Shown: positions 49,345 to 63,874, counted from the first letter of the stretch. The stretch is DNA of 64,000 nt from Neelides folsomi (GCA_034687125.1 JAQGBZ010000274.1:1-64000); one strand, 5' to 3'. Notes: a model not told the origin generated them from the letters alone. A program made the numbers and translations.

Positions 49345-52300
49345 CTGTGTATAAAAACAATTCCCAAATGAGTGAAAAGAGAGAGATGAAAGAAGATTCG
49401 AGCGGGCGGAAGAGTTCTTATGAATAATCAAACGCCTTGCCCTACGGTTTGAAGAATTGGAAATTGAGGAAATTCCATCTGATCTTCCCTTATTAAATGT
49501 TTCAAAGGGCAGAGCAAACGGCTTTTATAACCCTTTTATTTATTCAATACCATTTCCCTTCAATTTACTCATTTATATTTTCAAAACCTCTTTTGTGGGC
49601 AAAATTAACAATTAATAAAGAAACTGCAATTCATGGTCGATAAAGACCTAGCACATCCAACATTTTCACGTTTAGTAACTTTACACACATTATTTGCATA
49701 TAGCTATTTAAAATACTTTATTGTTATTTTAACATGCTTAAAGCAATTAGCTTAAATTAGAATCACATCAATAAAATCATTAATGGTTAGTTTAATTAAA
49801 CGTGTATTATTCGAATTGAGCCAAAATTAGACCCAGATATTGATATAAAATTACACGGAATAATTAACCCTAAGCCCCTTTAGCTATTAACCACCCAAAA
49901 GGAAATTAGAGAAGATGTTCATTTCGCAATGTGTAAATAGATCCACCTGGGTAAGAGGATTTGGAGGAAAATAAAGACGAAAATTGAAATAATACACGCT
50001 TTGTGTGTCGAAACTATCGATTCCTCTGGGATTTGAGTGATAAGAGCATCAACCTGGGCCACCTAAACATTATAAACATATCCAATTCAATTTGTTCTTT
50101 GTTTGATATACGATGCAACAATAACTCGTCGATTCATATTGCCTACATCAAATATTTTCCTTTGAACATAGTTCACATAGTTTATTTTACACTATGTATG
50201 TAAGTGTATTAATATTATAACAATAAAATTATTAGGAGAATTGATATTCTGAAAGTATAATGGAGCATTGGTTTTGCCCTATATTTGATATAAGAATTTA
50301 AAATGGAATATTGTAGAGTGGCGGTGATGTGGCGGTCGTTGAAGTTTGTAATACTCGCCCAAACATACAATAATTATTGTCAAATATTCAATTGAAAGCT
50401 CAAAGCTCGAGTTGTATTTACTTAGCTCCACTATCCTCCATTGAGAAGTGTATTTGGTATAATTATAAAACAAACGTTCCCTATGTTGAAAGATAAGGAC
50501 AACTAATGAGAGTTTCCAAATCTCCACTTTATTCCCCGCGTCCTTAATTAAATTCCAAACATGGAGGAGGAAATTAAAAAGGAAGCTTGTGAGAGCGGAA
50601 CTAAACAAATTATTGGAACAGCCACCGTAATAATAATCCATTTACTATTCTTTTCCCAAGGTGGAAGAAAGTGAAAGAAATGAGGAAGGAATTAGCATTT
50701 ATGTAACCATGAATAAAGAAACCTTTCATTTCCTCTCAATTAGCTCTTTGTGAGGTCTGATGAGATTCAAAGGGGGAAAAGGTAACGAGGAGATCCTTCC
50801 TCCTGAAGGTAATTAAATGAGGTGGCTGGATGGATGACGGAATTCAAAATGGTCTTGTTACTTGTTAGAACCTCAAGACTCCCCAGTGAAGAAAGAGAAC
50901 CAAAGACGGGGATTTAATACAGCGGGAAAGGTTGGGTTGAAGAGATTCCGCTTTTATTCAATTTTCCACAGAGTTGGAGCCGAGATGAGAACTTGAGTTG
51001 TCCGTAAGTGTATGAGATTTAATATAACGAGATGGAATTAAATTCACCCCTTTATGCCTCCGTCAGTGGAAAACTCAATTATTTCATTTCGATCCCTTTC
51101 ATATACACAGCCTTCTTTTCCTACCCTATTTAGTGTGAAAAGGGTTTATTTAAATGAGATAATTGATTCTCATTTATATTCGCTTCACTCAGCCAGTCTG
51201 ATCGATGGAGCCTTCAGTTTTATAGCAAAACTACTTATATATGTCCATCTTCCATATGTTACTCAAAAGAATAATTTTTGGTTATGACTTATGAGCGATA
51301 TTAGTGATACTATGTATATCAAAGTACGCATTTGGAAATGTAATATTGGAAGTGTATTATTTCTACAATACGTTATATCTCATTGAGTTAAGAGAGATGA
51401 TATGAAGGGAGTGGAAGAAGCTTGAAATCTTAATATTGAAATGAGTGATTTTCCAATATTGAAAAATGAATGAGGAAGAGATCCATTAATCACTTCCCGC
51501 TATTTGAATGGAGATGAGGGCCGCTTTCACTTAAACTTTCCCTAGAGTCGGAAAAGAGAGGATTCATTGCATTAGGGAAGTTGTATGTGAGGGAAGTAAT
51601 TCGCCCGAAATTTATTATTCGGTTCGGTGGAAAAACCCGAGTTCCTTTCATCTTCCTTCTATCCTTAATTTCTTTAACTTTCTAATTAGCTCTTCATAAT
51701 CAACTTTTGACATTTTATAATTGCCCTACCCAAAGTCGAGCTTCAATTTAAACGTAATTATTTGCATTTCACTGCTTTATAACCTTTCCTTTCACGACAT
51801 AAAAGCAAACATTCGTAAGCATACATAAATACTCCTATGATACACTTCTACATACCCAATTTTACATTATACCTTCTTGTTATACAAATACAGATATAGT
51901 ACATATCCTACATAAATAGTATATTGTACTTTACTCTATAAATATAAGTAATACCAGTACTGGTTTATGTATGAAAATATATTTAAGCCCCTTAAAGGAC
52001 ACAATTTAGCTTAAAAACTAAAATGTATGCAAATACTATAAATATCTACCATGCAATGTAATTAGATATTTAAATATTAAAATATTCACACTGGTAATAA
52101 ATAACAATGTTGGAAGAATGGTCGGGGGTCAACACCAATAGATAAATTGAATGTTGGACAAATACGCCTTTCGACACTCTGCCTTCATCCTTCATAAATA
52201 AGCCATATTGTTGTTGGAAAGAGACGTGAGGATTGGCGAGGGATCGAGGAAAGTGTTTCGCGTGGGAAAGTGAAACTTTTCCACATCGCTCACTTCTCTC

Positions 52301-55300
52301 TCACTTTTCTCTCCTCCAGTTGAATATGAGAGAGAAATGTCCTCGAGATAGAAAGAAACCAAGGAAATTGCAGGAACATTCCTCAAAATTCTAGACCTAT
52401 AAATATAAGACTTGCATGGTGGAAACTCATACGGTCTACACAAAACCATATGAGAAATATAAGCAATTTAAATTAAGTGTCTATCACGAGCTTCATGATA
52501 TCATTCAAGTATTATGTACACAAGTCTTGTATTTAATGAGGATTTCTTATAACATAATTTATTTCCCGTGAGTTCATTGGGTCTGGAATTCTTGAGACTG
52601 GCAGGTGAGTTAATACATAAAGTAGAAAGAGAAGAAAGATGCGAGATATTTAAGGTAGACAGGACGAAATTTGGTAAGCATTGTATGCTTCAAAGAAACA
52701 TGATACCTTGCATGTATTTGCCATTGTTGGTATACTTATCACAATAAGCGAACGACTGTCGTTGAAAGGAAAGGGGATACAAAAAAAGACTTATCACTGA
52801 CGAAGACGAATTGAGAGAAAATATCAAAATCAATATTTTTGAATACAAATGAAAATGCACGATGAGTTGATTCAAATCAATAATTCAGAAACATTACACT
52901 ATGAAATATTATGCTCTCACTTTAAGAACAATATTAATATTGCTTACTAAAACACTTTTTCCAATTGACAGCTTTGACGCATATGAAGTAATATGAAATG
53001 AACACAAAGTTATTCGACGTTTTGATCAAATACATCCTTTAAATAATTTTAATCTTGATTCTTCCAACTTTGCAAATAAGAGTGAAATAATTTGCAAAAG
53101 TTTGGCATATCAAAAGGGAAAGTTTTGCATGATTCAGCTTTAACCTTCAAATCACCGAATTAATGGAGAAATAAATATAGCCGAATGGGTGATGGTTGTA
53201 ATTGAAAGAGAAAGAGGAGAATCAGCGAAATTCCCAATCTCCTCATCTTTCCCATTCATCTAGGAGTTAATTAATAAAAGAAAAGGAGATGAGATTGTAT
53301 AGGGATATTCTCCCTCTCACCCACATTCAACTCCCACGCCCAAACGAATCTCTCAAAGATGCCTTGAGAGAAAGAAAGAGAAAAGGAAGAAATCCTTTCC
53401 TAATCCGACAAGGAAGGCTAAAGCAGACGATTCCTCTTTTAAAAGGGTAAAAAACCCTTTTTCCTTTCTTTAAATCTCAGAGTCAGTCTGGGTAGTATAG
53501 ATCACTCAACCCGTCGAATAAATGAAATTCGACGAATCCTATTTTAACAAAACATGCTCAATCAAAAAATAACAATCACTTCAAATTGGACTAAACATTT
53601 TAAAATCCCATAAACAAATAAAAGTAAAAAATGGCAAACATTTTAAAAAGAACTGTTGATAAAAGTTATGATGTTATGAACGATCAAATATTTACCATCT
53701 AATTTCTCTCATAACTTTTCTTTTAAAGGCCCTTTAAAAGTATAAAGTTTGACAAGGAGGGGATGGAATGATTTATGGAAGTTAGAAGTGATTGAATGGT
53801 GAAATCAAAGGAGGAGAGAAGAATTGGAATTTATGTGAGTTGAATTGAGCCGAATGAGACTTTGGTTCTTAAGAAGCAATTTGGAGGAGTCGAGAGGAAA
53901 TGTAAAGGACGAAGAAAGATGTGTGTATTTAGGACGGGCGGAGTTGATCTCTTCTGTAAATTTGAGTTTCTTCGTCCGAGGGCAAGATATATTGTAATTC
54001 CCTGGAAGTGTATAGTGAAATACTAACTTTTATTTACGCCTAAAATATAAGGAAGCGGCATATAATAATAGAAAGCCCGGGTTCCTTCTGTGGGTAAATA
54101 GCAGGGAGGTTCAAGAAAAAAAAATCAATTGGGAGAGAATAATCTTTCAAATTGATTTTTCTCTTGAGTCTCTCCGTCGTCTTCACCAACCAAAGGCGGA
54201 TTCCGGGTCGGAGTGAATGAAGAAGAGGCGGGTGAGGAGGAAATTGGATCGCTGAGACTACATATAAAATAAGATGGAAATTGAGAATCAAATGAAGGAC
54301 TCCTCCGATGAGATCCAACACACTCAACCCACTTACCCATCACTGCTCTAATCCAAAATATTCGTAAATATATTACTCCTCCCTTCGTATCAAATCATAT
54401 CAGACTTACTTAATGCACCCAGTATGAGCATAGTATAAGGTGTGTTCTAGTTAAAGTGTATCGACGTGCTTTTTAAATTTCCCTTTTTCATATCTCTACC
54501 ATAATATGATATAGACAGGTCCTATTTTATCTTGGAGAATTTCTTAAAAAATTCTCCCCACGAACTCACACATGATTCAATAGGCAATTCTCCTCTCTAT
54601 GCAGATTCCATCAAATTCCTTATGCTCTCGAGCCAAAGTTTATGTAATGTCATATGAGTTGCATAACTTTCAATGCCTTCACCCCTTTTCTTCCCTCTTT
54701 GGATTATCAGCCTGGTTTTTGAAGGAAATTCGTTAAAGTTTGGAAATACGGTCGGGAGTATAAAGCAGAATAATACATAGTCCTAATATTAGAGTAGATG
54801 AGATACTAATAACGATACGGATAAAAAGGGGGATGTATTCTTTGTATGGAATTTTATTCAATTCACGCGCGCCTATTCCCCCCATCTCATCTTTTCTCAA
54901 ATCGTGTATGTCTATTGTCCATTAAAAAATAATGAGGTCTAAAAGTGAATTCATGAATATAAACTTTAAAAGAAATAAAACTTCACTCAATGGAAAGTTG
55001 AAAAGGAAATAAAAGAAAGTCCTTATATAAATAAACGCAGAAATATTTAGATAGGTGTAGATATTATTTAATATGCTTTCTTTTTGCATAATAAGCATTA
55101 GTAGTGAATATTTTAGTTGCACGGCATTTTATATAAAGTTAGCAAAGCATGACAACGTGACTATTCATCTCGCGGCAGTTGGGCGACCGCAGAGGAAGCT
55201 TTTCTTCTCAAATGCAAAGTTTGGGGAAATCTCCAAATATTCGGAGAGGCGGGAGAAAAGTATTATTTGCTCACCGAGCCGTGAATAACATAATGAACCA

Positions 55301-58300
55301 TCGCCCCAATGCCCACACCTCACAACACACACACACACTTCACTCTCTACATACATCCTTTACACCAAACCTAAAACCCTTTTTACTTCATTCAAACTAA
55401 TACTTTTTCCCTAGAAGATTCTTAACAATGCAAAATTATATGTAAAGGGTATAGTTTACCTATGAACCATACAACCCTTCTAAAGACAGATGTAATATCT
55501 TCATAGGTATCTGTATAGTAAAGTGTGATAAAATGTAAAGTCATGTATGCAAGTAAGTTTATACAGAAAAGGTATAGTGAATAGTGGATATTTAAGCTCT
55601 ATAAAATAAAATCAGCCAGATAGGCATAATAAATGGTACAATGGATTGTATAAGGTAATACACGTAGGAAAAGAAAGGCGCTTTCACTGTCACCTTATAT
55701 AAGATTAAATTCGCAAAGGACATGAGGACATGACACGAAGGATACGGAGAAATTCCATCTCAACACGTGCAAGCATTGAAAGGATAATTGAAGAGGTGGA
55801 ACCCGTCGAAGCTCCATAAAGTCTATTTAACTTCTATTGTACCATTCACATCCTTAATTATACCTTTACATCCTTTCTATTTATCAATCCTCTGGTTTAT
55901 CACTAACTTCTTAACTAGCACTGAAGTGAAAGCAGTAAAATTACCTGGATGGTTTATATCTACATAATTTATAAATGTATCCTCCACGGATGGTTTGTAT
56001 AAAGTTAAATATAATATGATAATATGAAGAGGCATAATAATGGCCTTGTTTAATAATAAGATGCGTGGTATAAAATATACATAATGTAAGATGATTCTCG
56101 GATCCTCGTTTTATACTGCAAGGTATAAACCGACGTTTTATGTTATTTGTATAAGGAGGGAAGTAAGAAGGAGTTGCGGGCGACGCTGAGCCATTAAACC
56201 GGGTTTCGTGTGGAGGTAATGAGAGTCGAAGAGGGAACTCAATTAAGATTTATATAAACTCCCATCTTATTTACGAGAGTGTAAGGAGGGGCGGAATTGA
56301 ATTACATCTTCGCTCTTCTCCTCCCTCGAGGATCTCAAAAACTGATGGCCACACTGCCAAGACCAGAGAAAATGTATCTAAACAGAGCTAATTCCAAAAT
56401 GGTTCAGTCGCTCGGGACTTGGTTCCAACTATAAGTTCATATAAATAGGAAGTCCAACAAGTGACCATCACTCATCTTCATCCTCTCCCATTATGATTTC
56501 CATTTCACATCGTCCTCAACTCCCATGTTGATATAAAGAACCGCATTTTTATAATTCCCAACTGGTCCACTTTCTCCACAATTAATCAATCCTATCTTCT
56601 TCCTCAACATTATTAAAACAATACAAGACCCAATTAGTTGTGTAAAATGCAATATTTACTAAATATGTATTGATCAATTTGTATGCAAAAATGGAGAAAT
56701 TTTTTCACATTTGATATTTATGAAAGATGTACCCGATGTACATTATATTAGTATTACGTAAAATGTAAAGTATGTATGTAATGTAAATATTTATATTAAG
56801 TATTTTCATAAGAAACTTGTATTGATCCGTTTGTTAGAGAAAATAAGTAAGGATGGATGTGTTTAATGTTTTAATTAATTTAACCCTCCTCCGCCCTTCC
56901 CCACGTAGGAGAAGTGCAGGGGATAAAAAATGAGGAGGTTTAATATTAAAACCTCGGGAGAGTTGCAAAGTCCCTTCCTCGTTCTTTATTCTGCTAAAGG
57001 GCTGAATCCCTCCAGGACTCATCCGAGTCAGAGCATGAAGAAGAAAGAATGGGAGAAGTTGAAGAGAAATAGAAAGAATACACAGGACAGAACGAGATTA
57101 ACCAAACTTTAACTTTTCCTGCACACGAGCGAATGCCCCGACCGCCCCACGCGTACTTCCTCCAACAATGTCCAAACAAATGAATTCTTTAAACCCGATT
57201 TACGCTCAACAACGCACCGCCACAAACTCTCAATTCTCATCACTTCTCATCAATTATATAAATGAATTACCAACAATTGGAAATCATTATCTGGCCCATC
57301 TTTGTAAATAAAACCGATAAAAACAATAAAGAGAAAGTTAACCTGTTTCACTTTCGTACACAAATACAGATAAAAGAGAAAGTTGGAACAAGGGAAATTA
57401 AAACTTTTAGTAGATTAAAATTGAAATTAAAAAAGACTATTAAACGGATCTTAAATTTCCTCTTTAATTTACTTAATTATTTTTAAGGATTAATGAAAGA
57501 AGATCAACTTACGGAAAGAACCAAGGAAGATAATGAGGAAGAAGAACGGCCCCGAACTCATCATTTTCCTTTCAGCAATAATTTCTCCTTTTGTAAAGTT
57601 ATTTTGATTTATACAGAGCGGGTATTAGTTATATCACCAGTTACTGTTGTGTACATTGGAGGTGTTTGGTCGTCTTCGTTCCGGACCGAACGGAACTTAA
57701 GGATCCGTTCAAACAAAAGTTCTCCTTAGGATTCCGACCTCATCGCCCAAATGTCACGTTTCGGTTCGCTCTCTCCGCAGTCATTTTCCTTCCCAAAGTC
57801 CCCCGCCAATTCCCACTTCTAGCCTCCTTCGAAGGCTGCACTCTTTATTATTCATTCTCTTGTTATGATTATCATTATTTGTTTACGCCAAACATCTTCT
57901 GCCCTTTATTTATTATTTCACTATTTGATACCGGTGAGCCTTTGGCGTATAACCAGGCAATAGGAAGAGCAATAACTATTTATTTTACAATTCTCTATTA
58001 TGTATAGCGTCTCGAGCTCAATGATCTGGGCACTTCAGATTTCCTCAGACCAAAAGCACCAGCACGCACATCTCGAATATTTATATGGCAAGGAAAATTT
58101 ATAGATAATTAATTAGAATTTTTGCATTTATCTTAAATCACTTTAATAGTTCAACATGCCATTCCTTATTTTGCTTGTATAAGGTCAAATGTCAATCATT
58201 TTTATTAATTAATTGAATAATATTAATATATTTCTTCTATGATTAAATAGATACCAATTGGTCGTTTTTATGAGTAGATTAAGGATTAAGTTGATCATTT

Positions 58301-59790
58301 AATTGGTAACGAACTAACATTAAGTTAAAAATTAATTAAAGGCCAATATTAAAAAATAACATTGTTATGAATTTATGAATGCATGTATGTATATCAAAAG
58401 GAAACTGTAGGAGAACAATGTCAGCATAAATTATAATTATTTAACACAAAACTCACGTGGCGGATCCGTAAAAGGGGAGCATAATTTATGATAAGGGTGA
58501 GGGGGAAATTGTGCGGAGGTAAGTTTTTCCGGTATACGAGAGTGCGGGATTTAATCAGGATGTTTGTATTCGAACAACGTTGAACGGCGGTTTGAGAGGA
58601 ATCGACGGGCTTCCTTGGGATCCGGGAGACAACTGAGGATTTCACAGGAGATTCACCCGGGTACACACGACGGTATATCACGCCTGCTCTCTTACCAAAA
58701 GCATTACAACATTCCTCAATCTCCAACCCTCACCACACATCATATTCACTGACAATCAAAAATCCAAATCCTTTTTCAATTATTGAGGGGAAATGATGTG
58801 AGATAAGAACGCTTAAAATCTTTTTATTCTCCGCACTCTTAAAGAAAAATTAAATATGTTTAAATGCACATAATAAGATTTGGAAAGTTTAAATATGATT
58901 TCTCTGATATAGATGAATATGTTGACATTATGAGAAATGACATTGGAAATATTACTGAAATATTAAATATTTTTATTATCAATAATTAATGAGATTATAG
59001 ATGTTTTAACGGCGGAAATAGAGTAAACAAATAAATAACATTACAGAACACGCGCTCGAACGAAACTTGTGAGCATTCGAAGGAATGACAAGGATATGTT
59101 CAATAATTAAATCTAAGCATTAGCTCATACGTATACTAATATTCAACAGAAATATATTATTTAATAATATTACTAATTAGTTAGTTTAATACAGTAATAC
59201 AAGTCAAGAAGTCGTTATAATTTAATTCTGCCTAATAGACCTGAGAAAAGCTTAATATTTAATATTTTGATATTACAAATTCGTCGTATGGAACTAAATT
59301 ATTAATATAGGTAATAATTTTCTAAATAACTTTATAAAAATTAACTTAATTGCAAATTGCAGTGAATATCAAACATACATTTAAGGGTTGTATACCAGGT
59401 AGTGCAATAGGCATATTATGAAATTTGAGATTTTGATTATTTAGGAAAAAATTTATTTTCTTTCTTCTCTAAAAGGAACAAAAATATAAACTAAAATTAA
59501 AATCAAATCATTTAAAGTCAAATCAATTTAAAATTAAAGTGCATAAGATGTAATTAAGTAAATTCCACTCCCCCGAGCCTCGATCAAACTCGTTCTTAAC
59601 TTGAATTCTTATTATGTCAAAAAATACTTAAAAATGAAATGACAAACGAATATTAAATAAGGAACAAATCATAATTATGGTCTATAAATTACGAAAATAA
59701 CAAATTTAAGCAGAAATGTTTAACAAAAAAGGATATTGAAATGAACGGATGACGAAGGAAGAGGGAGAGGAGAAAAAATAAATTTCTTCT
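49345..59790. other. 10.4 kb without recognised genes, upstream of Dscam Ig1
   Basis: The Ig1 exon begins with a phase that requires an upstream exon, so part or all of this stretch is probably Dscam 5' intron, leader exon and promoter. Short open frames are scattered but none shows a family, conserved domain or convincing splice partner. Base composition is uneven: patches with more CpG lie at about 55150-55300, 56160-56230, 57640-57830 and 58440-58680. A short AC run lies at 55325-55338. No tRNA-like or array-like structure was seen by eye. Confidence 0.55.
55325..55338. repeat. AC microsatellite
   Basis: Seven AC units in non-coding DNA. Confidence 0.85.
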
Positions 59791-60589
59791 TCACCACATC
59801 GTGTAGTCAACGTCTTCGCCACCAAATGTGAAAAAGAACCCAACAATTGTCAGAAAGACAACAACGTTCGCTCCCATCACGTACCAACAGGCAGCCGTTT
59901 CGATCTAAAAAGTTCAACAATTCCATAATAGACACTTTAATTTAAAATCATAATTGACTAAGTCTAATTTACGCTTATTTGAGTTTTTGATATTGGCACT
60001 TAATGTTTACTATCAATACTTCAATAGCAATAACCAATAACTCTTATTATCAATGATATATTTGTTATGTTAAATGAGCTCACAATCGCTTTTGGACTTG
60101 GCGATCTGGCCATAACAATCGGGAGTCCAAATGCTGAAATTACGATTCCCATTGTGATGAAAATGGCGATGTCTTGACACGATGATGTCGAACTCATTCC
60201 GCTACTCATATACCTCCTTGCAACAATCATTGGAATTGGGGACAGGAGGTAGAATGTTATGACAAACATTGGCCACCAACTAAAATCAAATTATACATTT
60301 AGATTTCGACGACGAAATTTTAACAATGTAAGTGTTTATAATATTGTTCGTTAATATTATAACAAATGAAAAACTTGCTTGCTGTAAACTGCACATCCGA
60401 TCACCAGCAAAGTCATTCCAACCGACCCAAAAAACGCCAATGTCACGAGGCTATAATTTTCATTCCATTCACATTCAATGGCCATTTTGTAATAGTTAAT
60501 TTATAATGTAAATAGATTAAATTAACTTTTAAACAATTTTAATCCAAAATTAATAATAATTAATTTCCTTACGATTTTAAACCAGCCAT
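59791..60589 (-). CDS. LEPROT: LEPROT / VPS55 family membrane protein
   Basis: Four exons, right to left: 60573-60589, 60379-60450, 60084-60279, 59791-59904. They give 132 residues (human LEPROT 131). The family pattern is clear: MAGLKS start, LAFFGSVGMTLLVIGCAVY as first membrane segment, WWPMFVITFYLLSPIPMIVARR as second, then SSTSSCQDIAIFITMGIVIS, and the end FGGEDVDYTMW matching the human FSWEQW end. The protein spans the membrane four times, sits in endosomes and Golgi, and affects vacuolar/endosomal sorting and surface levels of receptors. The second intron (60378-60280) uses a GCAAGT donor instead of GT. No other donor keeps the frame into WWPMFVI. Confidence 0.95.
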
Positions 60590-61707
60590 TTTCTTAAATT
60601 TTACCAGAGGAACAAGGAATTAAGTTAATGCACTTTAATTTAGAAGTTTAATGTAATAACGGCTAATAACGTGTTAATTGAATCTCAACTTGAGCCCCAA
60701 TTTAGTTTTCGTTCTTGTAATCAATAATTACAAAATAGAAAACCCAATATCCAACACGTCCAACAGCCAATTTAATTTTGAAAACACGGCACGAATAACT
60801 TTATTTTAAAAATAAGACTATTGACTTATGCTCTCACTATTCTCAATTAGTCGTAGTCCTCGTAGTCCCTTATGTCATTCAAATAACGATAATTTCAACT
60901 TCTTTTAATGCCGATCGACAATCTCGAAGTTGATGGTCTTATAAACCTTGAATCTTATTATTTCAGGTATTCAACCTTTACGACCTGAGAAAAGCGTCAA
61001 CGTGAGATCATAGAACGGTAAGAATGGAACAAAAATTGACACTTAAGTTAATTAAATAATAAATATTGAAGTAGAAAGTATTAAATTCTTTCCGGATGCT
61101 TCACAATTGAATCACTTTGAAATTCGGCTAATAACGTAATATCAAAGCAGATGACACAGGGAAGTCTCTGTAGGTGTTAAAACCCTGCGCGGTCTCTAGC
61201 ATAACAAAGGGTTATTGCCACTACAAATCTCAATCAAGGGAAGTTCAACATGCAATGTTTATTAACCAAAGTTATGCAACTTTAATCTTTAATTATACCA
61301 ATCATGGCCACGAGATTCACTTTAACCATTATGTAAAATATTGCATAGATAGAATTATAATATGAGATGCATAAACTCACAATGATGGTGATGGTATGGT
61401 GTATATTCCAAATAATTATAATTACAAGTGTTTACTACTATAGTATTTAAATATGATAACACGATGCTTAAATAAATAGTAAATGCCGTTACTCACATCT
61501 GATATATTTAAATAGTACAAATTGATTCAATCGGAGTAATAATCAATCATTATTTTTGAAATTAATCAATAGTTTGAATATTTATAAATAATTTTGCAGA
61601 ACTTTATTCAATTTAAAATGAAAAGATTTCAAATTTTTAATTTGACCTTAAAATTGTGGATAGGAGAGGGGTAGTGTGATGTTTAACACCTTTTACGAAC
61701 TCCCTCA
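60590..61707. other. Intergenic, LEPROT upstream / FAF1 downstream
   Basis: 1.1 kb, AT-rich. Promoter of LEPROT at the left and 3' UTR of FAF1 at the right. Nothing else recognised. Confidence 0.6.
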
Positions 61708-63874
61708 TCATCGCTCTTCCACAATGAGAGTATCTTGAGCAGAGAAAATATTTTTTAGCAGTTCCTTCTCATTTAAAGTAGTCAGCTGAAAATCAAAATC
61801 ATGAAATTAATCAACAATCGTCATTAAGCCATAAATATAAATAATAATTAATGTAAATAAAAATAAATATAATACAAAAAGAAATAGATACAACTCCCCC
61901 GCATACGCAATTGATTGAGAAACTTACATCACGTTTTGGATATGAAGTGAGAAACTTGAACTTTTCTTTTGGGAACCCTGCTGAGAATAGGAAATCGAAT
62001 AGGAGCTTGAGCGGTGACACTGCCGTGAACCTCCTTGACAATGGTTTTCCCGAAGGCAGTCGGACACGAAGGTTGCAAACAGCATCTGGATAATCAGGCC
62101 CTGGTTCTTCCGGCAACGACTGTGCCATCGCATTTCGCTCGGCCTTAATTAATATTTAGGTAATTATTCTTCAAATGGAATTTAAATTTATTCATTAGAT
62201 AATTAAAATGAATAATGAAATATTTACTAGAAGACGTGATTCTTCTTCTACTCTTTGCTCTTCCTCTCTTTTCTTTCTCACTTCTTCCATTTTCTTAGCT
62301 TCATCCTTCGCCCTATCGGCTTGGAGTGACAGTTCGTAAGCTTCATCTTGTTCTCTTTTCACCAACTCTCTCGCTTCTCTTTCTTCTTCCTCCCGGATAT
62401 CCACAACATTTTGAGTTTTGTAGAGTTCAACTGTGTTTAAAAGCGTTCCCATCAATTCATCAACGCTCACGGTACCTGAGAAAAACGAATTTAGAGATTG
62501 GATATAATTTTATAATAAAATGTATAAAATATTACATCTAAAGAAAATGACTAATGATTAATGAATGTAATTGTGGGGTTTTACTATTAATGACGGACAC
62601 TACTTCTGTGGCGGATCTGATGCGCGAGACGATAATTATCACAGGGTACCGGTCTTTGTCGATACTTCGGATCGTGGTCATCCCTTGCGATCCGAAACTC
62701 CTTCCTACTGAGTTGAGAAGCCTAAAGGTAAAATAATTTTAGAATTTCATCATATTGAATAAAATTGGGTATAATAATAATACTGGAGAATTAATTACAT
62801 TTGTCTATTTGACTCGTGAGTGACGTCCCATCCCCAAAGGACAAAGTTGCTCGTTAAGTACGAGACGATGGATTCGGAACAAAGAATATTTTGACAGAAC
62901 ACGTTAGACATGACTGAACCATCATGATGGAGATAAACTGCCAACATTTTCCTCTGAAATATTTATAAATTTTAAATTGTGTCAAAATGGAAAAATGGAA
63001 AAATCAAATAGTAATTTTATCATTTAACGTCAGTTGGATAAAAATGAGGACTTACGATCTTTGCAGGCTTTTGCGTTGCTTCCCTAATTGCCTCTTCAAG
63101 AGTTCCATGGAGAAACATCGGGTGGCAAGAGCCGTATCGAATAGCAAAATTATCAGAAAATTGTATTGTTCCTATTATTTCATCTGGTGCGTTTTCTGGT
63201 ACTAAAACAATTAAAATATTTAGTTACTTTTCTCTTCAATCACACCACAAAGAAATAATTATCCAATTTGTAATAATGTAAAATATTTACTCAAAAATCG
63301 TTGATTTTGACGGGCAGAACTGATGCTGTCCGGAAGGAAGTAATCTTCTTCTGGGAAAGATTCTGTCATGTCTTCCACATCTGAAGAATCTGATCGATCG
63401 TCCGTCAAATCAATCATCTTAAAAATGAATCAAGATTATAATAATTTGTTTATTTCCTAATCTAATACTAATATTACAAAAAATTATCAAGATATTTATA
63501 AAATTATTACAGCTTTGTTTAAGTCTACAGGTGTGGTAGTTGCTGATTTTTTAGGTTGAGGCGGAGGAGGCCCGATACGACTTGGAGGTTCTGGATCTGG
63601 TGGGTCTCTAATGGGAATACTCCGCTCGGATGGCATTATTTGAGAATCATGAGGCAGCACACCTTTGATCGCATTCTGAGAAAAAATTATCATTAGAAAA
63701 TTCTGACATTGGTAAACTTTAATTATGTAACGATTATTATTGTCTAATGTCTTTAATTTGTAACTGTAAGGTAAATAATTATTATAAATTCAAAATTTCA
63801 ATTACCACAAGGTCCCAATTGGCTTGTTCCAAGTATAAGATGGCTTCTCCAACGTCCTCAATTCCAGTACAAGC
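61708..63874 (-). CDS. FAF1: FAS-associated factor 1 homologue (5' exon outside window)
   Basis: Nine exons, right to left: 63806-63874, 63511-63675, 63291-63417, 63056-63201, 62799-62953, 62585-62721, 62228-62475, 61928-62143, 61708-61785. They give 446 residues. The start codon lies beyond the right edge. Domains in order: most of a UBA domain (ACTGIEDVGEAILYLEQANW), a short Pro-rich then acidic linker, a UAS thioredoxin-like domain (AVYLHHDGS, NVFCQNILCSESIVSYL), a charged helix (EEEEREARELVKREQDEAY) and a C-terminal UBX domain (LRVRLPSGKPLSRRF to FLTSYPKRD). FAF1 binds ubiquitinated proteins through UBA and the p97/VCP ATPase through UBX. The two ubiquitin-like domains that human FAF1 (650 aa) has between UBA and UAS are absent, and the introns there are too short to hide them. 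Confidence 0.92.

Noticed and set aside
52690-52875. Second signal-like minus-strand frame, also considered as Dscam leader
   Set aside because: The donor after the hydrophobic part is phase 0 and does not join in frame to Ig1.
54040-54327. Minus-strand frame opening with a hydrophobic, signal-peptide-like N-terminus, considered as the Dscam leader exon
   Set aside because: The usable donors give phase 0, while the Ig1 exon needs phase 1, and nothing else supports it.
57666-58007. 113-codon plus-strand open frame in the region upstream of Dscam
   Set aside because: No recognisable domain or splice partner; composition looks like random AT-rich translation.
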